From Bacillus sp. ISL-55 (GTDB lineage: Bacteria > Bacillota > Bacilli > Bacillales > Cytobacillaceae), in contig NZ_JAGGQU010000010.1 of assembly GCF_018613155.1 (NCBI RefSeq), positions 1 through 50,344 of the forward strand: a stretch of 50,344 bases of DNA. The letters run 5' to 3'. A model generated the notes under the pieces. The model ran no database searches. It saw nothing but the letters and a program-made list of their open reading frames with translations, and was not told the DNA's origin. Within the stretch, counting starts at the first letter, position 1. Every line of letters begins with the position of its first letter. Shown here in pieces: positions 1-11,300 of this stretch. A program made the position numbers and the translations under genes.

Positions 1-6
1 TGTTTT

Positions 7-35
7 TTGCAAGACTCAAGTTATTTACATATTTT
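7..35 (+). promoter_or_regulatory. Candidate sigma-A promoter of the subtilisin-like gene
   Basis: A TTGCAA -35 (7-12) and a TATTTT -10 (30-35) are separated by exactly 17 bases, about 50 bases before the TTG start at 87. Both hexamers depart from consensus, so this is only a plausible assignment. A GGGGGT ribosome binding site lies at 75-80. Confidence 0.35.
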
Positions 36-86
36 CGTAATAAGATAGGATTATTGATTTATATTTTAAAAAATGGGGGTTAAGTT

Positions 87-2282
87 TTGAGGAAAAAGTT
101 CCTTCTGTTAACTGCTGCTTGTATGTGTGTATTCGGTTCATTTAGTTCACAGTCTCTTGCTGAATCACAATCCACTAAAAAAATCATTGTTAAAAAACAA
201 GAAAATCAATTTTCAAACAAAAAGAATTCTGAAAAACCAGCTGACACATATACACTTGATGTCCCAACAAGTGAAGTGAAAAATGTGTTAAAAGAACTCA
301 ATTCGGACCCAAATGTTGAGTATGCTGAAGAGGAAATTATGTATGAATACTTCGGTACTGTAAATGATTCACACTACAATTCCTACCAGTTTAAAGACTT
401 TTCCTTAATTGGAGCTCCTGATGCTTGGGATCTATTTTCACCGAAGAAGGCTCCGATAGTCGCCGTTTTGGACTCTGGGATAGACAGTTCTAGTGCGGAT
501 CTTAAAAATATGATCTATAAGCCTCTCAATACGATGGATAACTCGACGAATGTCAATGATGAACTAGGGCATGGAACTCATGTTGCCGGGATTGTTGGCG
601 CACAGACAAACAACAGCACAGGAATAGCTTCCCTATCAAAGGGTGCTAAAATTATGCCTGTTAAGGTAGGCAGCACAAATGGCATTAGCAGCATTGATAT
701 TGCAGAAGGAATTTATTATGCAGTGAATCAGGGCGCCAATATCATCAACTTAAGCATTGGCGGCCGTTATAGTGAATATGTCGAGGATGCAGTTGACTAC
801 GCGTATGAAAAAGGTGTATTAGTAATTGCTGCTGCCGGGAACAGCGGTATGCCATTCCAACAATACCCTGCAGCTTTTAATAGTGTTATTGGGGTAGCTG
901 CAGTGGATGCATATACCGATAGTCTAGCGGATTTCTCCAATTATGGTGACTGGGTCTCCATTGCCGCACCTGGTGTAGATATTTTTAGCACCTACCCTTC
1001 TGTACTAGATAAAACCACTCCATCGGGTTATGAATATATGGATGGCACAAGCATGGCTTCCCCAATGGTTGCCTCATTAGCAGCTTTGCTCAAAAATCAT
1101 GCACCTGCTTTAACACACAATCAGATTAGGTGGCTCATGGAGGTTTCAAGTGAGGATTATTACGGAGCAGAGTACCATACTAACGGGCGAATCAATGCTG
1201 ATAACGCATTAAAATATTACAATGAATACCCTCGTTTGTTCGGGAAAACATCTGTAGATACTTCTAACGAAATTGCCGCTGCAGGCTGGAGTGAACAATT
1301 ACCTCCATATACTTATTTAGAAACATATGAGCCAGAATTAAACGAAGATGCTTTATCCGAGGAAGGTACCTTCGCGATTCTAGCAAGCAGCAAGAGTTTT
1401 CCGGACAGTCTAGCAGCAAACGCGCTGGCAAATAAACTTGATGCGCCGATATTGTTGAGCAGTCCTAATCAGCTTAGCACATCAACAGTTGATACTTTGA
1501 ACCAATTAAATGTACAGAATGTATTGGTCCTAGGTGGAAAAGGGGCTATATCTGATTCAGTTATCTCCTCTTTAAATAAAAGCGGATTTAATGCCGAGCG
1601 TATTAAAGGTACTAATCGTTTCTCAACAGCTACGGAGATAAATGATTATATTGCGAAGCAAGGTGGAGAAGTGATTATCGCTAATGGACTTAATTTCCCA
1701 GATGCATTATCAGTTTCAGCCTTTGCAGCAAGCAACCAAATACCGATTGTTTTTGCAGAAAAGGATCGGATTCCACAAGAAACCAGGGACTTTATTGACA
1801 AGTATGGATTCTCAAAGTCCATTATTATTGGAGGTACTGGAGTCATTTCGGACTCCGTGATGAAAAAATTCCCGAACCCAATCAGGCTGTCTGGAAAAAA
1901 TAGATTTGAAACCAATATCAAGGTAATAAACCATTTCAATGCCGAAACAACACCTGTTGGATTAATGTTTGCTACGGGATACAACTTTCCGGATGCACTT
2001 GCTGGAGGGGTACTAGCAGCGAAAAATAATTATCCACTTGTTCTTACAGATTCGAACACAATTCCTGCGCCAACACAGGCCTATATCCAGCAACAGGTTA
2101 ATAACAGCAGGCCAGAATATCTTGATATGTTGGTTCTTGGGGGGAAAGCCGCAGTCTCTCCAGAAACAGTATTTAAAATCGATCATATTCTCTTTAGAGA
2201 TTGGTATAATCAATCATATTCTTCAACCAGTTCATTCCAATTCTCTAAAAAAGCAATGAACTTACAATTCTCAAAGAAATAG
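87..2282 (+). CDS. Secreted subtilisin-family (S8) serine protease with three C-terminal CWB2 repeats
   Basis: This is a secreted endopeptidase anchored to the cell wall. The TTG start follows a GGGGGT ribosome binding site. Residues 1-25 form a signal peptide, and about 50-90 resemble the I9 inhibitor propeptide. The S8 domain follows with Asp129 (AVLDSGID), His162 (GHGTHVAG), oxyanion Asn252 (AAAGNSG) and Ser322 (GTSMASP), so the triad is complete. From about residue 425 to 715 there are three CWB2 repeats with the typical FPDAL and VLGGKGAIS-type motifs. CWB2 domains are known to hold surface proteins non-covalently on secondary wall polymers. The gene converges on the nucleotidase gene and shares a bidirectional terminator with it. 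A likely role is processing or turnover of neighbouring surface proteins (inference). The family assignment is sure; the substrate is unknown. Confidence 0.95.
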   Translation: MRKKFLLLTAACMCVFGSFSSQSLAESQSTKKIIVKKQENQFSNKKNSEKPADTYTLDVPTSEVKNVLKELNSDPNVEYAEEEIMYEYFGTVNDSHYNSYQFKDFSLIGAPDAWDLFSPKKAPIVAVLDSGIDSSSADLKNMIYKPLNTMDNSTNVNDELGHGTHVAGIVGAQTNNSTGIASLSKGAKIMPVKVGSTNGISSIDIAEGIYYAVNQGANIINLSIGGRYSEYVEDAVDYAYEKGVLVIAAAGNSGMPFQQYPAAFNSVIGVAAVDAYTDSLADFSNYGDWVSIAAPGVDIFSTYPSVLDKTTPSGYEYMDGTSMASPMVASLAALLKNHAPALTHNQIRWLMEVSSEDYYGAEYHTNGRINADNALKYYNEYPRLFGKTSVDTSNEIAAAGWSEQLPPYTYLETYEPELNEDALSEEGTFAILASSKSFPDSLAANALANKLDAPILLSSPNQLSTSTVDTLNQLNVQNVLVLGGKGAISDSVISSLNKSGFNAERIKGTNRFSTATEINDYIAKQGGEVIIANGLNFPDALSVSAFAASNQIPIVFAEKDRIPQETRDFIDKYGFSKSIIIGGTGVISDSVMKKFPNPIRLSGKNRFETNIKVINHFNAETTPVGLMFATGYNFPDALAGGVLAAKNNYPLVLTDSNTIPAPTQAYIQQQVNNSRPEYLDMLVLGGKAAVSPETVFKIDHILFRDWYNQSYSSTSSFQFSKKAMNLQFSKK

Positions 2283-2290
2283 AAATAACA

Positions 2291-2320
2291 AAACCCCCTC
2301 CAATACTGGAAGGGGGTTTT
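2291..2320. terminator. Bidirectional terminator between converging genes
   Basis: AAACCCCCTCCA pairs with TGGAAGGGGGTTT, with one bulged base, and A and T tracts flank both sides. It lies between the stop codons of the converging protease and nucleotidase genes and can serve both. Confidence 0.85.
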
Positions 2321-2332
2321 GATTTGATATTA

Positions 2333-5300
2333 TTATTCTGTTACTTCATTCAATCTAGTAATACGGCCTTCAATTTCAGGGTCAACCGTTTCATACTTTT
2401 CGATGTAACTGACTAATGCATCAAGATCCACTACATCAACAACACGATTTGTGCCTTCTTTGAGAACGGCCAATTCATCGCCTCCATCAGCCATGAAGTT
2501 GTTGACTGTAACAGAATACACTTGAGTGTTTACAAGGTCATTTCCATCGGCTGTCTTGATAGAGACCATGCGTTGTCCAACAGGCTTACTTGAATCGAAA
2601 GTCACCTTTAATCCAGAGATTTTCAGGATTCTTTCTTTTGAACCCCACTGCTGTTCAAACAATGTCTTAATCTGAGCACCTGTCAGATCCATTGTTACCA
2701 AGTCGTTACCGAAAGGCTGTACAGTAAATGCCTCTTTCCAAGTGATTTCTCCTGCATCGATTTCAGCACGGATTCCACCAGGATTCATAAACGCAAAGTC
2801 TGTACCTGTCTGTTCTCTCATAGAATCAGCAATCAGGTTGCCCATTGCAGATTCTCCATCAGCATTCTCTTCACGGCTGATACCATTCGTTGTCTTTCCG
2901 ATTACTTCATTCAAAATCGGGGCAACATCTTCAAGATATGTGTCAAGAATTTCTTTGACTCCAGCATCAGGAGTGATGCCATCACGATAAGCAGTGACAA
3001 TTTCAGCTTCTTTCTTAACAATATCCATAGTTACTGGGTCAATTTCAAAGTCTACATCGGAATAGGCAGTTCCGTAAGAAAATGATTGAGCCAATAATTT
3101 ACCGTCAACAATCGCATTTGCATATGCGTGATTGTGGCCGCCGAACATGATATCAACTTCATCATCAACAGCTGCGGCAATCTCAGCTAATTCGAGTTCA
3201 GCACCTGTTCCATCAGTGTTTGACTTGACTGGATTATGGGAAACAACAACAATCGCTTTGATTCCCTGCTCTTTCAATTCAGCAGCATACTTGTTAATTG
3301 CTTCTGCTTCATCGGTGAATTCTACACCTGCAACTCCGCTTGGAGTTACGATAGACGGTGTATCAGAGTAAGCCACACCAATAAATCCTACAGGAACTCC
3401 TCCTACTTCCTTAATGACATAAGGGTCAAGGATTGGTTCTTTAGTTACTTCATCAACTACGTTTGCTGCGATGTATGGGAATGAAGCACCTTCGAATTCA
3501 CCGTACTTTTCAGCAGTTTTTTCATGAGAACCACCATTGATAAGACGCAGCATTTCTTCAACGCCTTCATCAAATTCGTGGTTACCAACAGTACCAAGAT
3601 CAAATCCAAGCTCATTCAAAATTTTAATAGTTGGCTCATCCTGCAGCAATGCAGAAACCGGTGAACTCGCACCGACAGCATCACCAGCGTGAAGCATTAG
3701 CGTGTTATCAGGATTTTCACTTTCTGCTTTTTTTAGATAAGCAGCTAAATACTCTGCTCCCCCAGCATTGATTTTCGCATTGAATGTATCAAGCTGGCCA
3801 TGGAGATCGTTAATCCCTAATAGCTGACCCTTGATATTGCCAAACTTATAAGCGAACTTATGGAAATCATCTCCACTTGCACCAATGTAATCTACTGTAG
3901 CAGAGTCAGCAGCATAATCCTTACCACCTGCTGCAGATTCAAATGTAACCTTTACATCTCCGGCAATAGGTGTGATTCTCCAGTTATTATCAGCAGACGG
4001 ATTGATTGTCTTGTTCTTGATGATATAGTTCATCACAACTTGACGATTTTCATCAGCTGAGGTATAGACTACCTTGTCTCCACCTGGATTAGCAATTTTG
4101 GATCCAGCGCGGTAGTTATTTGTTGCAACGATGAATTCTTGATCAGCTGTAACTGGCTGACCATTGAACATCAGGTTCTTGATACGGCTTGCATTTGCAT
4201 CAAGAGTATTTCCATCAGAATCGTACTTTGCTGGTTGAGTAACATCTATTTCATACGTTACACCATCAAGAGTATCGAAGTTATAAGCAGGGAAATCTGG
4301 ATTGATCAATTCTTGTTCTTCTGTTGAATCTGGATTAATCTGATTGAAGTTTCCAGTTGTCCACTCTAAATATTCCTTGACTTCCTCACCATTCAGCTTC
4401 AAAGCTGTTACAGTGTTTGGATATTTATAAAGGTCCGCAACGTTTTTGATTGTAACTGTTCCTGTCGGAATTTCTGTGAAATCAGAAGCACCATTACGAC
4501 CTGCTTTGAATGGAGCAGCAGACGATAGTACCGGAATACCTTCGTACTCTGTACCAGCTAATGCATTTTCAACATATTCCTTTTGAGCATTGCTTACAAT
4601 TTGCACAGATGGATCATCCTGAACCCTTGCGAAATAGCTGTGGATTGGAGATGTTGTTTCCCCAACAGGGCTGTTGATATATTCGACAGTTTCCTCATGA
4701 ACATTCTTAAGAGTCTTAACCATTTCTGCATCTGGAGTTACTCCGCCAGTTTTAAGAACTTCAGACTGAGAATCTTTCACTGTCCACTTTCCATCGACTT
4801 TTTCAAGTGTCAGGTCAATAACTCCCAGGTTGCTTCCGTCTACGTTCGCCTGGACAGCAGCTACGCCATTGATCGTACCCTTCTCATTATTTACTCCCTC
4901 GATATTATTGTAAGATGAATCACTAGGGAACGACTTATGAGTGTGGCCAAACAGAATAGCGTCGATTCCAGGCACTTCACTTAACGCAAACACAGTGTTT
5001 TCTTTATTGGTCTTATCTTTGTCGAATCCGGAGTGTGAAAGCGCAACAACGATTTCTGCTCCATCTTCCTTCATCTTAGGAACCCATTTTTCTGCAGACG
5101 CGACAACATCTTCAGTTACAACCTTGCCTTCTAGGTTCACTTTATCCCATGTCATGATTTGTGGAGCAACAAATCCAATAACCCCAACTTTTACAGTTTG
5201 TTCATTGCCATTTTCGTCTTTTACTTTCTTTTCGACAATTTTATACGGCTTAACAAGGTTCTTGTCATTTGATGGGTCATTATCATGGTCATCCTTGTAT

Positions 5301-6655
5301 ACGTTAGCAGATACATAAGGGAATTCTGCGCCTTTGATGCTGTTTGTTAGGAAGTCCAGACCATAGTTGAACTCATGGTTACCTAGAGTTGCCGCATCGT
5401 AGTCAAGAAGATTCATAGCTTCATAGATAGGATGAGTTTCATTTTTGACTACGTCTTCAGAAACTGCATTCTTTCCACCAAGAACAGAAACGTACTTACC
5501 GTCAACAAGCTCTTCCGTTCCTGCTGGCAATGCATCCTGCTGTACAAGTAATACTGGAGCGTCGTTCTTAGCTGCTAAAACAGATCCAGTTAAAGCATCA
5601 GCAAAGCCATATCCAGTTGAAACAAAGACTTTGTCTTTTACTTCATCAAGCTCTGTAGCAATCTTTAATGATGTTTCAAAACGATTCTTACCTGAAATTC
5701 TTGTTGGATTTTTCAAATTCTTTTCTACTTCAGCGCTAACTACGCCTGTTCCACCGGCAATGATTGTGTTCGCCTTGTTTGCTAGGGCGGCGCTTGTAGC
5801 TGCCGGTATAGAATCCTTCTGAGTTAACAGGATAGGAATCCCATTTTTTGCTGCATAAGGTGCAATCGCAATAGCATCCGGATAGTTAAATCCATATGTA
5901 ATAATAGCTGTATCTGAATTTCCGCCTAGTTCAGAAGCAACTTGGGAAGCGGTTTCAAAACGATTCTGGCCAGAAATCCTTTTTACCCATACTTTAAGAT
6001 CCTTCGATAATTCCTTCTGTACTGTGTCAGATACTGCTCCAGTACCACCAAGGATGATGACTCTTGAAGCACCAAGTCTCTTGATCTCTTCTTTTGTAGC
6101 AGCCGTTAACTTCTTTGTTTCAGTTAACAGAATCGGAGCATCGTATTTATAGGCTAAAGGTGCAGCTGCTAAAGCATCAGCGAAATCATCGCCACGTGCG
6201 ATCAATACGGTATCAGCTTTGTCCCAACCTTTTTGGGATACTTCTACAGCTGTTTCATAACGATTTTTTCCTGATAAACGGTCAACAAATGTTAACGGGT
6301 TGACATTTGCGATATAATCAGTGAATGGATTTCCTTGCAGCATATCTCCGTTATCAAATAGTAGGTTGTTAGGATTTTCAGCGCGCTCTTCTTTGATTAA
6401 TGTCGCTACTCTTACTAATCCTTTTTCTTTTCCTTCTGCATATTTAGTACCTGTGTAATAATCGTAATCCATTAAACTACCATGTACATCAGTAGTTTCC
6501 ATGATTTTAAGCTTTACATACGCCTCGTTCGACAAAACATTCTTAGGCGTTGTCTCTGCAGAGGCATAATTAACACCTAACGAAGAGGTTAGCATTCCTA
6601 AGGCTAAACCTGAGACAGCGATCTTGCTAATCTTCCTTTTCAGACCTTTTTTCAC
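2333..6655 (-). CDS. yfkN: Wall-bound two-module nucleotidase (2',3'-cyclic-nucleotide phosphodiesterase plus 5'-nucleotidase), YfkN-like, with inserted CWB2 triplet
   Basis: This is an extracellular nucleotide-scavenging enzyme of 1440 residues, about the size of B. subtilis YfkN. I chose the GTG at 6655 because AAGGTGG stands just before it and a clean signal peptide ending ASA follows; an in-frame ATG at 6694 is less likely. Module 1 has the metallophosphatase motifs DVHG (about 56-59), GDMLQGN (103-109) and GNHEF (425-429), then a 5'-nucleotidase C-terminal domain. Module 2 repeats this with NDLHG, HAGD, GNHEF and GGHNHAY. Oddly, three CWB2 repeats (about residues 124-405) sit between motifs two and three of module 1, nested inside the catalytic domain. 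I see no sortase signal at the C-terminus, so the inserted CWB2 block is the apparent wall anchor. The symbol reflects architecture, not proven orthology. Confidence 0.93.
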   Translation of the reverse strand: MKKGLKRKISKIAVSGLALGMLTSSLGVNYASAETTPKNVLSNEAYVKLKIMETTDVHGSLMDYDYYTGTKYAEGKEKGLVRVATLIKEERAENPNNLLFDNGDMLQGNPFTDYIANVNPLTFVDRLSGKNRYETAVEVSQKGWDKADTVLIARGDDFADALAAAPLAYKYDAPILLTETKKLTAATKEEIKRLGASRVIILGGTGAVSDTVQKELSKDLKVWVKRISGQNRFETASQVASELGGNSDTAIITYGFNYPDAIAIAPYAAKNGIPILLTQKDSIPAATSAALANKANTIIAGGTGVVSAEVEKNLKNPTRISGKNRFETSLKIATELDEVKDKVFVSTGYGFADALTGSVLAAKNDAPVLLVQQDALPAGTEELVDGKYVSVLGGKNAVSEDVVKNETHPIYEAMNLLDYDAATLGNHEFNYGLDFLTNSIKGAEFPYVSANVYKDDHDNDPSNDKNLVKPYKIVEKKVKDENGNEQTVKVGVIGFVAPQIMTWDKVNLEGKVVTEDVVASAEKWVPKMKEDGAEIVVALSHSGFDKDKTNKENTVFALSEVPGIDAILFGHTHKSFPSDSSYNNIEGVNNEKGTINGVAAVQANVDGSNLGVIDLTLEKVDGKWTVKDSQSEVLKTGGVTPDAEMVKTLKNVHEETVEYINSPVGETTSPIHSYFARVQDDPSVQIVSNAQKEYVENALAGTEYEGIPVLSSAAPFKAGRNGASDFTEIPTGTVTIKNVADLYKYPNTVTALKLNGEEVKEYLEWTTGNFNQINPDSTEEQELINPDFPAYNFDTLDGVTYEIDVTQPAKYDSDGNTLDANASRIKNLMFNGQPVTADQEFIVATNNYRAGSKIANPGGDKVVYTSADENRQVVMNYIIKNKTINPSADNNWRITPIAGDVKVTFESAAGGKDYAADSATVDYIGASGDDFHKFAYKFGNIKGQLLGINDLHGQLDTFNAKINAGGAEYLAAYLKKAESENPDNTLMLHAGDAVGASSPVSALLQDEPTIKILNELGFDLGTVGNHEFDEGVEEMLRLINGGSHEKTAEKYGEFEGASFPYIAANVVDEVTKEPILDPYVIKEVGGVPVGFIGVAYSDTPSIVTPSGVAGVEFTDEAEAINKYAAELKEQGIKAIVVVSHNPVKSNTDGTGAELELAEIAAAVDDEVDIMFGGHNHAYANAIVDGKLLAQSFSYGTAYSDVDFEIDPVTMDIVKKEAEIVTAYRDGITPDAGVKEILDTYLEDVAPILNEVIGKTTNGISREENADGESAMGNLIADSMREQTGTDFAFMNPGGIRAEIDAGEITWKEAFTVQPFGNDLVTMDLTGAQIKTLFEQQWGSKERILKISGLKVTFDSSKPVGQRMVSIKTADGNDLVNTQVYSVTVNNFMADGGDELAVLKEGTNRVVDVVDLDALVSYIEKYETVDPEIEGRITRLNEVTE

Positions 6656-6898
6656 ATAATTTCCACCTTTCGATAAATTTTGCAGCAAATTCATTATAAA
6701 CCTATTTACCTAGTAAGAGTATTCTTTTTTCGCAAAATATTTGTAAATTTCTTTACAAAACTAACTTAAGCACTTCTTTAAAACTGGTGAAGGAAGAAAT
6801 ACTTAATTTTACAAAAACAGGGATATCCAAAAAGAGATTTTTTTGGTATTCTATTTGTCAGATGTTTAATTATTTTGTCATGTTATGGAGGGCAACAA

Positions 6899-7834
6899 AT
6901 GAGATCCGATCAACATAAAGGTAAGAAGAAAAGAACGTGGCTCCGGGTTGTAGGAGTTATTTTTCTTTTGCTGGTCATTGGGGTAGGCGCCTACGTGTAC
7001 AATGTCTATTCTTCCCTAACCAAGGCTGTAGATACAATGCACCAACCGATCGAAAGAGATAAATCAGACAAACGTCCTAGTGAGGTAACCTTCGAAAAGA
7101 AAGACCCCTTTTCTGTTCTTATGCTGGGTGTAGATGCAAGACCAGGAGATAGAGGACGATCAGACACAATGATCGTATTGACTGTTAATCCAGAATTAAA
7201 CTCTATTAAAATGCTAAGTATCCCACGAGATACGCGAACACAAATCGTTGGTAGAGGGTTTGACGATAAAATCAACCATGCATATGCCTTCGGTGGAGTT
7301 GAAATGTCAATGGATACTGTAGAAAACTTCCTCGATATCCCGATTGATTATTACATGCAGGTTAATATGGAAGGTTTTGAAGATATTGTCAATGCTGTAG
7401 GCGGAGTTACTGTGAATAACAATTTCGCCTTTAAAGAAGGAGCACATAACTTCCCTGAAGGAGAACTTGTCCTTAATGGAAAAGAAGCTCTATCTTATGT
7501 AAGAATGAGAAAACAAGACCCGAATGGCGATTTTGGACGCCAGCAAAGACAAAGACAGGTCATCCAAGGGGTCATCAGAAAAGGAGCAAGCTTTAGCTCA
7601 CTTACAAAATTCGATGATATTTTTGCTGCTTTAGGCAAAAATGTAAAAACTAATATTACCTTTGATGAAATGGTGGACATCCAAAAGCATTACAAGAGTG
7701 CCGGTAAAGACGTACAGCAACTCCAGCTTCAAGGTGCTGGAACGACCATCAACAAAATCTATTATCAAATCGTTCCAGAAGAAGAAAAGCAAAGAGTGCA
7801 GAATGAACTAAAAGAGCATTTGAATATGAAATAA
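6899..7834 (+). CDS. LCP (LytR-CpsA-Psr) family wall-polymer ligase
   Basis: LCP proteins transfer lipid-linked anionic polymers onto peptidoglycan outside the membrane. The ATG at 6899 is preceded by GGAGGG at 6887-6892; an upstream in-frame ATG at 6875 lacks this. The 311-residue protein has a basic N-terminus, one transmembrane helix (about 18-40), then an LCP domain with the typical LMLGVDARPGDRGRSDTM block, SIPRDTR, and a late region with Arg and Asp/Gln residues (SYVRMRKQDPNGDFGRQQRQ). It is divergent from the nucleotidase gene and surrounded by CWB2 proteins. CWB2 modules bind anionic wall polymers, so this ligase may attach the polymer that anchors them (inference). It resembles TagU/LytR but I cannot choose among paralogues. 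Confidence 0.93.
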   Translation: MRSDQHKGKKKRTWLRVVGVIFLLLVIGVGAYVYNVYSSLTKAVDTMHQPIERDKSDKRPSEVTFEKKDPFSVLMLGVDARPGDRGRSDTMIVLTVNPELNSIKMLSIPRDTRTQIVGRGFDDKINHAYAFGGVEMSMDTVENFLDIPIDYYMQVNMEGFEDIVNAVGGVTVNNNFAFKEGAHNFPEGELVLNGKEALSYVRMRKQDPNGDFGRQQRQRQVIQGVIRKGASFSSLTKFDDIFAALGKNVKTNITFDEMVDIQKHYKSAGKDVQQLQLQGAGTTINKIYYQIVPEEEKQRVQNELKEHLNMK

Positions 7835-7842
7835 ACGAGAAG

Positions 7843-7875
7843 TGACCCAAGCAGACTGCTTGGGTCATTCTATAT
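7843..7875 (+). terminator. Rho-independent terminator of the LCP gene
   Basis: TGACCCAAGCAG (7843-7854) pairs perfectly with CTGCTTGGGTCA (7856-7867), followed by a modest T-rich tail. It begins 9 bases after the stop codon. Confidence 0.8.
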
Positions 7876-8318
7876 TAAAGAGCAATGTTATTACGGTTAA
7901 ATTTGAAGTTGATTTTCGTTCCAAGCGCTAAGCCTGCATGGGTCTACACGTATCCCACTGCAAACAATAGGATGTTAAAAATCAACATTAAGCTTTAACT
8001 AAGGCTAAAATTAAAGAAGCTATTAATTAACACCGGTCTTTCCTCTCCAAAGGTATCTCTCTCATTAGGCGCAGCCCTATTTTTTCTGTATAGACAATTA
8101 AATTGGAAATAAATTCAGCTTCTATTTCAACAATATTACACGTTAAGATTATGATTGTACTATTATGATTCTTTTTATATAGAAATCTTTCTAGGATTCT
8201 CCTAGCTTGCACAATTTGATATATGGTAATGAATTTTAAGCTCTTAAATGAGTACATGTTTCTTGAAAGACTGCATAGTTATAGTACATACAAAGCATAA
8301 AGAGAAAGCAGGAGGATT
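7876..8318. other. Intergenic region upstream of the Ig-like surface protein
   Basis: About 440 AT-rich bases without a convincing gene. A 76-codon minus-strand frame (8027-8257) has no good ribosome binding site and no recognisable domain. The region probably holds the promoter and leader of the large gene at 8319, whose ribosome binding site is AGGAGG. I could not fix the promoter hexamers. Confidence 0.5.
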
Positions 8319-11300
8319 ATGAAGAAACTTAATTCAATGGTTATAACTTTTATTTTATTGATCAATGTCTTGCTGCCTGGTATAGCTCTGGCAGATGCTG
8401 ATGTAACCAAGCCGGTTTTTGAAAGCATCAGTGTGGACAAAACAGAGGCTACCGCAGGTGATACTATAAAAGTTATTATCAAAGCTTCGGATGATGGTGG
8501 AATCAAAAGAATTTATTTAGCTTATACCACACCAATTACAAACAAAACCGAGTCCGTTTCAATAAGCTACAATCATGAAATCAAAGCTTACGTAGGAAAT
8601 ATTCCAGTACTAGATAGTACAGAATCGGGACTACATCAGGTTCGCTGGGTTGATATATATGATACATCTGACAACAGAGTTACTATATATGGGTCGGATG
8701 ATCCACAGAGGGTTTCAGGGGGAAATTTCACCGTATCGGGAACCAACGGGGCAGATGTTACAAAACCGTCCTTTGAAAGCATTAGTATAGACAAGGCTGA
8801 TGTAACCGTTGGTGACACCTTAAAAGTTTCGGTAAAGGTATCAGATGATGTGGCTATTAAAAAAGTGTATTTGGCCTATACTACGCCTACTACCAACAAA
8901 ACCCAGTCTATCACTATGAATTACAACAGTACATCCGATAGTTATGAGGGTTATTTTCAAATTCAAAACACTACTGAGTCAGGACTATATAATGTCCGAT
9001 GGGTTGATATATATGATACATCTGACAATAGGGTTACTATATATGGGTCGGATGATCCACAGAAATTATCCGGAGGACAGTTTACCGTTACGGGAACTAC
9101 TGGAGCGGATATAACTAAACCAACCTTCGAGAAGATTACTGTGGATAAGCAAATCGCAACCTTTGGTGACAATGTCAAAGTCTCCATAAAAGCTTCAGAT
9201 GATGTGGCTATAAAGAAAATATATTTAGCTTATACAACCCCTATCACAAACAAAACTCAGACTGTTACCATCAACTACAATAATTTTACAGATACTTATG
9301 AAGGGGTAATATCTATCTCGAACAGTACTGAGCCAGGACTGTTTAAGGTGCGATGGGTCGATATTTATGATACTGCTGATAATAGAACGACAATTTACAG
9401 CTCTTATGATTCCCTGAAACTTGCTGGAGGAAACTTTAGTGTTATCACAGAAAGTAACCCACCCCTTTTCAACAGTATAAACGTCAGCAAAAAGGTAGCT
9501 GAAGCGAGCGATAACTTGAATTTCCGTGTAGAAGCAAGCGACGATACAAACTTGCAGGCAAGCACAGTCAATCTATTGTCCCCTTCCGGTTCTACCAAGA
9601 AGGTACCTTTGTCTTTTAATAGTAGTGAGAATGTGCTGACTGGAAATCTGCTCATTACTATTGATGATGAGGTCGGAAATTGGATTGTCGACTCAATTGA
9701 AATAAAAGATACAAACGAAAATACATTGATTGTAAAAGGCAGCAAAACGGATCTCAGTTCCGGTGGATTTGAAATTATCCAGTCTGTTCAACCGTTGAAA
9801 AATTATATTGTCAGCTCTCATGAGAATTGGTCAAATAAAACGGTTAATTCAGATGTTTATATTGAGCAAGGTGCAGTCTTAACCATCAATGGAAATGTCA
9901 CAATTAACGGAAATATTTACGTTCTTGGAGGACTTAGAAGCTACGGCGGCTTAACAGTGGCAGGCAAACTGACTGCAAACAGAATTTATTGGGGTTATTA
10001 TACTCCATCAAATGGCCAGGCTGTTCTCTCAGGATCAAACTCTGTTTCGAACCTGACCGCTACTAACCGGATTTTGTCAGAGGTTCCATTCGTTCTATAC
10101 GATACTCCACTCATAAGCAAGGATGGCACGATCAACATGACTGGAGCTACACTGCCATTTGTCAGCTTGAGGATTAATGATCAATCAGTCAGTCTTAAGA
10201 GTAACGGGACATTCAGAATGGATGGTTTCAGTGTAACTGGAACGGAAACATTGGATGTGAAAATTACTGACCCCTATGGTCTGATACACTCCTACAACTT
10301 TCCAATTTCTGAAATCCATATTGATGATTTCACAAAGATTTCGTCAAGCATTACCGGAAAAACTCATCCAGACAGCATTGTAAAAATCGAAGACGCAGAT
10401 TCCGAGATAGGTTCTGCAAGGGCAGATGAATACGGTCATTTCAATCTATCTGTTACTGGAATTGAAGAACACACATTATATACCTTTAGTGTGTATTCAA
10501 AAGAAAACACACTGATAACAACCAGCAAGAAAATGGCAACAGATATCACACCTCCTGCCCAGCCAACTGTAACTCCCGTATCAGACAAGGATACATTCAT
10601 TACTGGTTTTGCTGAAGCTGGAGCAACTGTTTATGTTAAAAATGAAGATCAAATTATAGGCCAGACATTAGCTGGTGATGACGGTAAATTCAACATTGAC
10701 ATCCCCACTCAGACTGCAGGGAATAAATTAACTGTCTATGCAGTTGATAATGTTGGGAACACTGGTCAGAATACAGAGGTTACAGTTATCGATAAAACTG
10801 CACCTGCCAGTCCCAATGTAAATGAGCTAACGGATCAGACAGCAGAGATAACAGGTAGCTCTGAAGCTGGGGCAACAATAATGGTAATAAAAGGTAATAG
10901 TCTTTTAGGCCAGGGCGAAGTCTCTCCCGACAGCCAATTCAGCATTCTAATCAATACCCAGACTGCAGGAACACAAATAAAAGTCTATGCTATAGATGGG
11001 GCTGGCAATGAGAGTGAACCAGCAGAACTGACAGTATTGGACAGGACAGCTCCTATTAAACCTGTTATCAATGAGGTTACCGAGTATGAAAGTAAACTGT
11101 CAGGATCAGCTGAAAAAGGTTCAACAGTTATTGCGAAGATAAACGGAAATGAGATCGGTTCTTCGGTTGTTCAGGACGACGAGAAATTTACTATCACAAT
11201 TACACCTCAGCCTGCGGGCAGCATAATCGAGGTTTTTAGCGTGGACCAACACGGAAACATTGGTGAAACTGCACAAACGACGGTGACCGAAAAGTTAATC

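Noticed and set aside
4941-5822. Two 125-codon frames antisense to the nucleotidase gene
   Set aside because: They mirror the well-supported catalytic and CWB2 codons on the other strand and have no domain or start signal.
8027-8257. 76-codon minus-strand frame in the gap before the Ig-like gene
   Set aside because: No ribosome binding site, no family resemblance and unlikely composition.
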